A DNA stretch of 9,236 nt, taken from Pseudomonadota bacterium. GTDB taxonomy: Bacteria > Pseudomonadota > Alphaproteobacteria > Rhizobiales > Hyphomicrobiaceae. The notes under the pieces are model-generated. The model did not search any database and was not told the origin of the DNA. It saw only the letters and a list, made by a program, of their open reading frames with translations. Numbering within the stretch: position 1 is the stretch's first letter; each line of letters starts with the position of its first letter. The DNA lies in NCBI GenBank assembly GCA_023392135.1, contig JAEVZQ010000264.1, positions 1 to 9,236 of the forward strand, given 5' to 3'. Of this stretch, positions 7,319 through 9,236 are shown in pieces. A program made the translations under genes and the position numbers.

Positions 7319-7861
7319 ATCCGCCGACCAATGCTTAGGGGCGCGCCGGAGCGCGAGCCCACAGGCCCGAGGATCAACGATGCGATCCGGGCCAGAGAGG
7401 TGAGACTGATTGATGAAAACGGGCAGAACCTGGGTGTCGTAAGCCGCTTCGACGCGCTCGAGCGCGCCAGCACCGCAGGGCTGGATCTTGTGGAGGTGTC
7501 CCCGGACGCCAATCCCCCCGTCTGCAAAATTCTCGACTTCGGCAAGTTCAAGTATCAGGAACAGAAGAAGGCCGCCGAAGCGCGCAAGCATCAGAAAACA
7601 GTCGAGGTCAAGGAGATCAAGATGCGCCCGAGCATCGACGATCACGACTACGACGTGAAGATGCGCTCGATAAAGCGGTTCTTCGACGAGGGCGACAAGG
7701 TGAAGATCACCTTGCGCTTTCGAGGCCGCGAGATGGCCCACCAGCACATCGGCTACGATCTTCTGCAGCGGGTGAAAGCCGATCTTGGCGAGCTCGCCAA
7801 GGTGGAGGCCGAGCCTCGCCTCGAGGGCCGCCAGATGGTGATGGTCCTGGCGCCGCGGTGA
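7319..7861 (+). CDS. infC: translation initiation factor IF-3, apparent ATC start
   Basis: IF3 binds the 30S subunit, keeps it apart from 50S and checks initiator tRNA and start codon pairing. From ATC 7319 the product is 180 residues, the same as E. coli IF3, beginning (M)RRPMLRG. The N-domain has [16 protein letters not shown], the family signature KILDFGKF is at about 70-77, a lysine-rich linker helix follows, and the C-domain has [27 protein letters not shown] and [12 protein letters not shown]. The alternative start, ATG 7331, gives 176 residues but is poorly placed for the ribosome site. Rare start codons on infC (AUU in E. coli) allow IF3 to repress its own translation, and an ATC here would do the same by inference. 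It is first in the cluster with rpmI, rplT and pheS. Confidence 0.95.
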   Translation: MRRPMLRGAPEREPTGPRINDAIRAREVRLIDENGQNLGVVSRFDALERASTAGLDLVEVSPDANPPVCKILDFGKFKYQEQKKAAEARKHQKTVEVKEIKMRPSIDDHDYDVKMRSIKRFFDEGDKVKITLRFRGREMAHQHIGYDLLQRVKADLGELAKVEAEPRLEGRQMVMVLAPR

Positions 7862-7866
7862 TTTAC

Positions 7867-7890
7867 GGAGCGGCTTGCACTGGCCGCTTC
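7867..7890 (+). other. hairpin just after the infC stop
   Basis: Eight pairs form (7867-7874 with 7883-7890, one of them G-U) around an eight-base loop, starting six bases after the infC stop codon. TTT follows at 7891-7893. It could be a weak terminator or attenuator that lowers read-through into rpmI, or a 3' stabilising stem. Confidence 0.4.
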
Positions 7891-7904
7891 TTTGGGACTA
7901 TAAG
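7875..7904 (+). promoter_or_regulatory. candidate internal promoter for rpmI-rplT
   Basis: TTGCAC (7875-7880) and TATAAG (7899-7904) are 18 bases apart. TATAAG is one of the best -10 matches in this GC-rich window. The -35 falls in the loop of the preceding hairpin. A start near 7911 would give a leader of about 150 bases containing the 7910-7943 stem. Confidence 0.4.
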
Positions 7905-7909
7905 CGAGC

Positions 7910-7943
7910 CGAGCCGCCCGGCGGGGCATGCCGTGGCGGCTCG
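7910..7943 (+). other. strong GC-rich hairpin in the infC-rpmI spacer
   Basis: CGAGCCGCC (7910-7918) pairs perfectly with GGCGGCTCG (7935-7943). CGGC/GCCG (7919-7922 with 7930-7933) continues the stem to 13 pairs with a single bulged T at 7934, around a seven-base loop. ATTTACGTTT follows, which is only moderately T-rich. It may be an attenuator or a ribosomal-protein leader. L20 represses rpmI-rplT through leader RNA in other bacteria, but I cannot show L20 binding here. Confidence 0.5.
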
Positions 7944-8063
7944 ATTTACGTTTGCACGAACAGATTGGCACCGCCGCACTCCAGGGCCATTGGCCGCTAG
8001 GTGCGATCGTCTCGTCAGAGGCGGACACGCGGTGCGACGAATGAGAGAAATGGAGCAAGCAAA

Positions 8064-8264
8064 ATGCCCAAGCTGAAGACGAAAAGCAGCGCGAAGAAGC
8101 GCTTCAAGATGACCGCCACCGGCAAGGTGAAGGTTCAGGCGCAAGGCAAGCGTCACGGCATGATCAAGCGGACTGCGAAGTTCATTCGCAACGCGCGCGG
8201 CACCATGGTGCTGAGCGACAGCGACGCGAAGATCGTCAAGAAATATATGCCGTACGATCGCTGA
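8064..8264 (+). CDS. rpmI: 50S ribosomal protein L35
   Basis: The product is a 66-residue, very basic protein starting [23 protein letters not shown], with the family's [18 protein letters not shown] segment and the C-terminal [10 protein letters not shown]. The length and ends match alphaproteobacterial L35, a small component of the large subunit. GGAG at 8052-8055 lies eight bases before the ATG. It is co-directional with rplT 65 bp downstream, the standard pairing. A long leader separates it from infC. Confidence 0.97.
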   Translation: MPKLKTKSSAKKRFKMTATGKVKVQAQGKRHGMIKRTAKFIRNARGTMVLSDSDAKIVKKYMPYDR

Positions 8265-8295
8265 GACGCCTGATCGGGCCTCAGGAATAGCGATC
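8256..8295 (+). other. nested inverted repeats across the rpmI stop
   Basis: GATCGCT (8256-8262) is complementary to AGCGATC (8289-8295), and inside it CCTGA (8269-8273) pairs with TCAGG (8281-8285). The first base of the rpmI stop codon lies in the outer stem, so translating ribosomes would open it. There is no T-run, so a terminator is unlikely; coupling or mRNA processing is possible. Confidence 0.3.
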
Positions 8296-8329
8296 CGATC
8301 CCAACCCTTTCATCTGACGGAGCACGACA

Positions 8330-8710
8330 ATGCGTGTCAAACGCGGCACCGTAGGCCACGCCAAGCACAAGAAAGTTCTCAAGGCCGCCAAGGGCTATTA
8401 CGGCCGGCGCAAGAATACGATCCGGGTCGCCAAGCAGGCGGTGGAAAAGGCGCAGCAGTACGCCTATCGCGATCGCAAGCGCCGCAAGCGTACGTTCCGC
8501 GCCCTGTGGATCCAGCGTATCAATGCCGCTGCCCGCGAGTTCGGCACCACATACGGCCAGTTCATCAACGGATTGAACAAAGCCGGTATCGAGGTCGACC
8601 GCAAGGTTCTGGCCGACATCGCGGTGCGGGATTCCGAGGCGTTCAAGGCCCTGGTCGACCAGGCGAATGCCGCCGCGCAGGCGTCTCAGCCTGCGGGCGC
8701 GACGGCCTGA
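8330..8710 (+). CDS. rplT: 50S ribosomal protein L20
   Basis: The product is 126 residues and binds 23S rRNA early in large-subunit assembly. In several bacteria it also represses its own operon by binding leader RNA. The N-terminal basic extension [29 protein letters not shown] is the family's rRNA-binding tail. The globular half includes [22 protein letters not shown] and [20 protein letters not shown]. The usual length is about 117-120; the extra residues are a low-complexity Ala/Gln tail at the end ([16 protein letters not shown]). GGAG at 8319-8322 lies seven bases before the ATG. Confidence 0.97.
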   Translation: MRVKRGTVGHAKHKKVLKAAKGYYGRRKNTIRVAKQAVEKAQQYAYRDRKRRKRTFRALWIQRINAAAREFGTTYGQFINGLNKAGIEVDRKVLADIAVRDSEAFKALVDQANAAAQASQPAGATA

Positions 8711-8748
8711 AGCCGGCACCAGGAGCCCCGCGCGCATGAGAAGTGCAC

Positions 8749-8773
8749 AGCTATGCGGGGTACCCGCATAGCT
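8749..8773 (+). other. perfect 11-bp hairpin between rplT and pheS
   Basis: AGCTATGCGGG (8749-8759) pairs exactly with CCCGCATAGCT (8763-8773) around a GTA loop. No T-run follows (TTGAGGCG), so it does not fit a simple intrinsic terminator. It lies 38 bp after the rplT stop and 30 bp before the pheS start. It could protect the 3' end of the ribosomal-protein message, act as a processing site, or take part in control of pheS. A short open frame overlaps it. Confidence 0.6.
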
Positions 8774-8803
8774 TGAGGCGAACGCGCTTCGCGGAGGCAT
8801 ACG

Positions 8804-9236
8804 ATGGCGACATTTCCCGATCTCGAGAAGCTTCAGTCCAAGCTGCTGGACCAGGTCGCTGCCGCGGCAGATCTGGCTGCACTCGAGCAGGTGCGGATCG
8901 CCGCGCTCGGGAAGAAGGGCAGCATCTCCGAGCAGATGGCCAAGCTCGGCTCATTGCCAGCCGACCAGCGGCGGGCGTTCGGACAAGCGACGAACGCCGT
9001 GAAGAACGCCGTTTCCGAAGCTCTCGAATTGCGCAAAGCGGCGCTGGAGGCGGCGGCACTCGACATGCGCCTCGCCACGGAGCGTGCAGACATCACGCTG
9101 CCGGTCCGGCTCGGGCCGCTGGCGGAGGGCCGTATCCATCCGGTCTCGCAGGTTTTCGACGAGGTCATCGAGATCTTCGCCGACATGGGGTTCTCAGTGG
9201 CCGAGGGTCCCGACATCGAGACGGACGACCTTAACT
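8804..9236 (+). CDS. pheS: phenylalanyl-tRNA synthetase alpha subunit, 5' part
   Basis: The first 144 codons are present and the gene runs off the window. PheS is the catalytic subunit of the alpha2-beta2 enzyme that charges tRNA-Phe. The N-terminal coiled-coil region includes LEQVRIAALGKKGSISEQMAKLG, which matches the family's tRNA-binding arm. The start of the catalytic domain, GRIHPVSQVFDEVIEIFADMG then FSVAEGPDIETDDLN, is highly characteristic (motif 1 region). GGAGG at 8793-8797 lies six bases before ATG 8804, the best ribosome site in the window. pheT should follow to the right. Confidence 0.95.
   Translation, partial: MATFPDLEKLQSKLLDQVAAAADLAALEQVRIAALGKKGSISEQMAKLGSLPADQRRAFGQATNAVKNAVSEALELRKAALEAAALDMRLATERADITLPVRLGPLAEGRIHPVSQVFDEVIEIFADMGFSVAEGPDIETDDLN

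Noticed and set aside
7858..8076. 72-codon frame starting GTG at the infC stop (GTGA overlap) and ending 13 bases into rpmI
   Set aside because: The overlap geometry suggested translational coupling. However, only about half of its third codon positions are G or C, far below neighbouring genes, it has no ribosome site in keeping with a real start, and it covers the hairpins and promoter candidate.

Overview
The window looks like chromosomal core sequence from a GC-rich alphaproteobacterium, most likely of the Hyphomicrobiales (Rhizobiales) type. The evidence is the run infC-rpmI-rplT-pheS, an FzlA-type GST-fold division protein (a family known from Alphaproteobacteria), an infC that appears to start at ATC, and strongly G/C-biased third codon positions. 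I see no insertion sequence, phage gene, CRISPR array, tRNA or rRNA. No gap between genes exceeds about 200 bp.

Layout. Positions 2-367 hold the 3' part of a PtsN (EIIA-Ntr) gene. It converges with uppP (minus strand, 383-1180), the undecaprenyl-diphosphatase gene. Across a roughly 180 bp divergent region comes a plus-strand pair: fzlA (1360-2052) and queG (2081-3196), 28 bp apart and probably co-transcribed. A candidate terminator follows queG. Next is a large lipoprotein gene (3350-5137). Its product has an N-terminal lipobox, about 310 residues of Ala/Glu/Arg/Lys-rich helix, and a C-terminal domain with three cysteine pairs that I do not recognise. Its stop codon directly abuts the stop of a minus-strand ABHD10-like alpha/beta hydrolase gene (5138-5929). 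That gene is divergent, by 37 bp, from a family 4-type glycosyltransferase gene (5967-7199).

The right end is the translation cluster: infC (7319-7861, ATC start), rpmI (8064-8264), rplT (8330-8710) and the 5' part of pheS (8804 to the window end). The spacers in this cluster contain several inverted repeats and one candidate internal promoter, so RNA-level control of L35/L20 and pheS is plausible but unproven.

Functional themes are envelope and division (UppP recycles the lipid carrier, FzlA acts at the Z-ring, the lipoprotein and glycosyltransferase probably act at the envelope) and translation (QueG for tRNA queuosine, IF3, L35, L20, PheS). The least explained element is the lipoprotein. 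The most interesting non-coding elements are the infC start region, the infC-rpmI leader and the hairpin before pheS.
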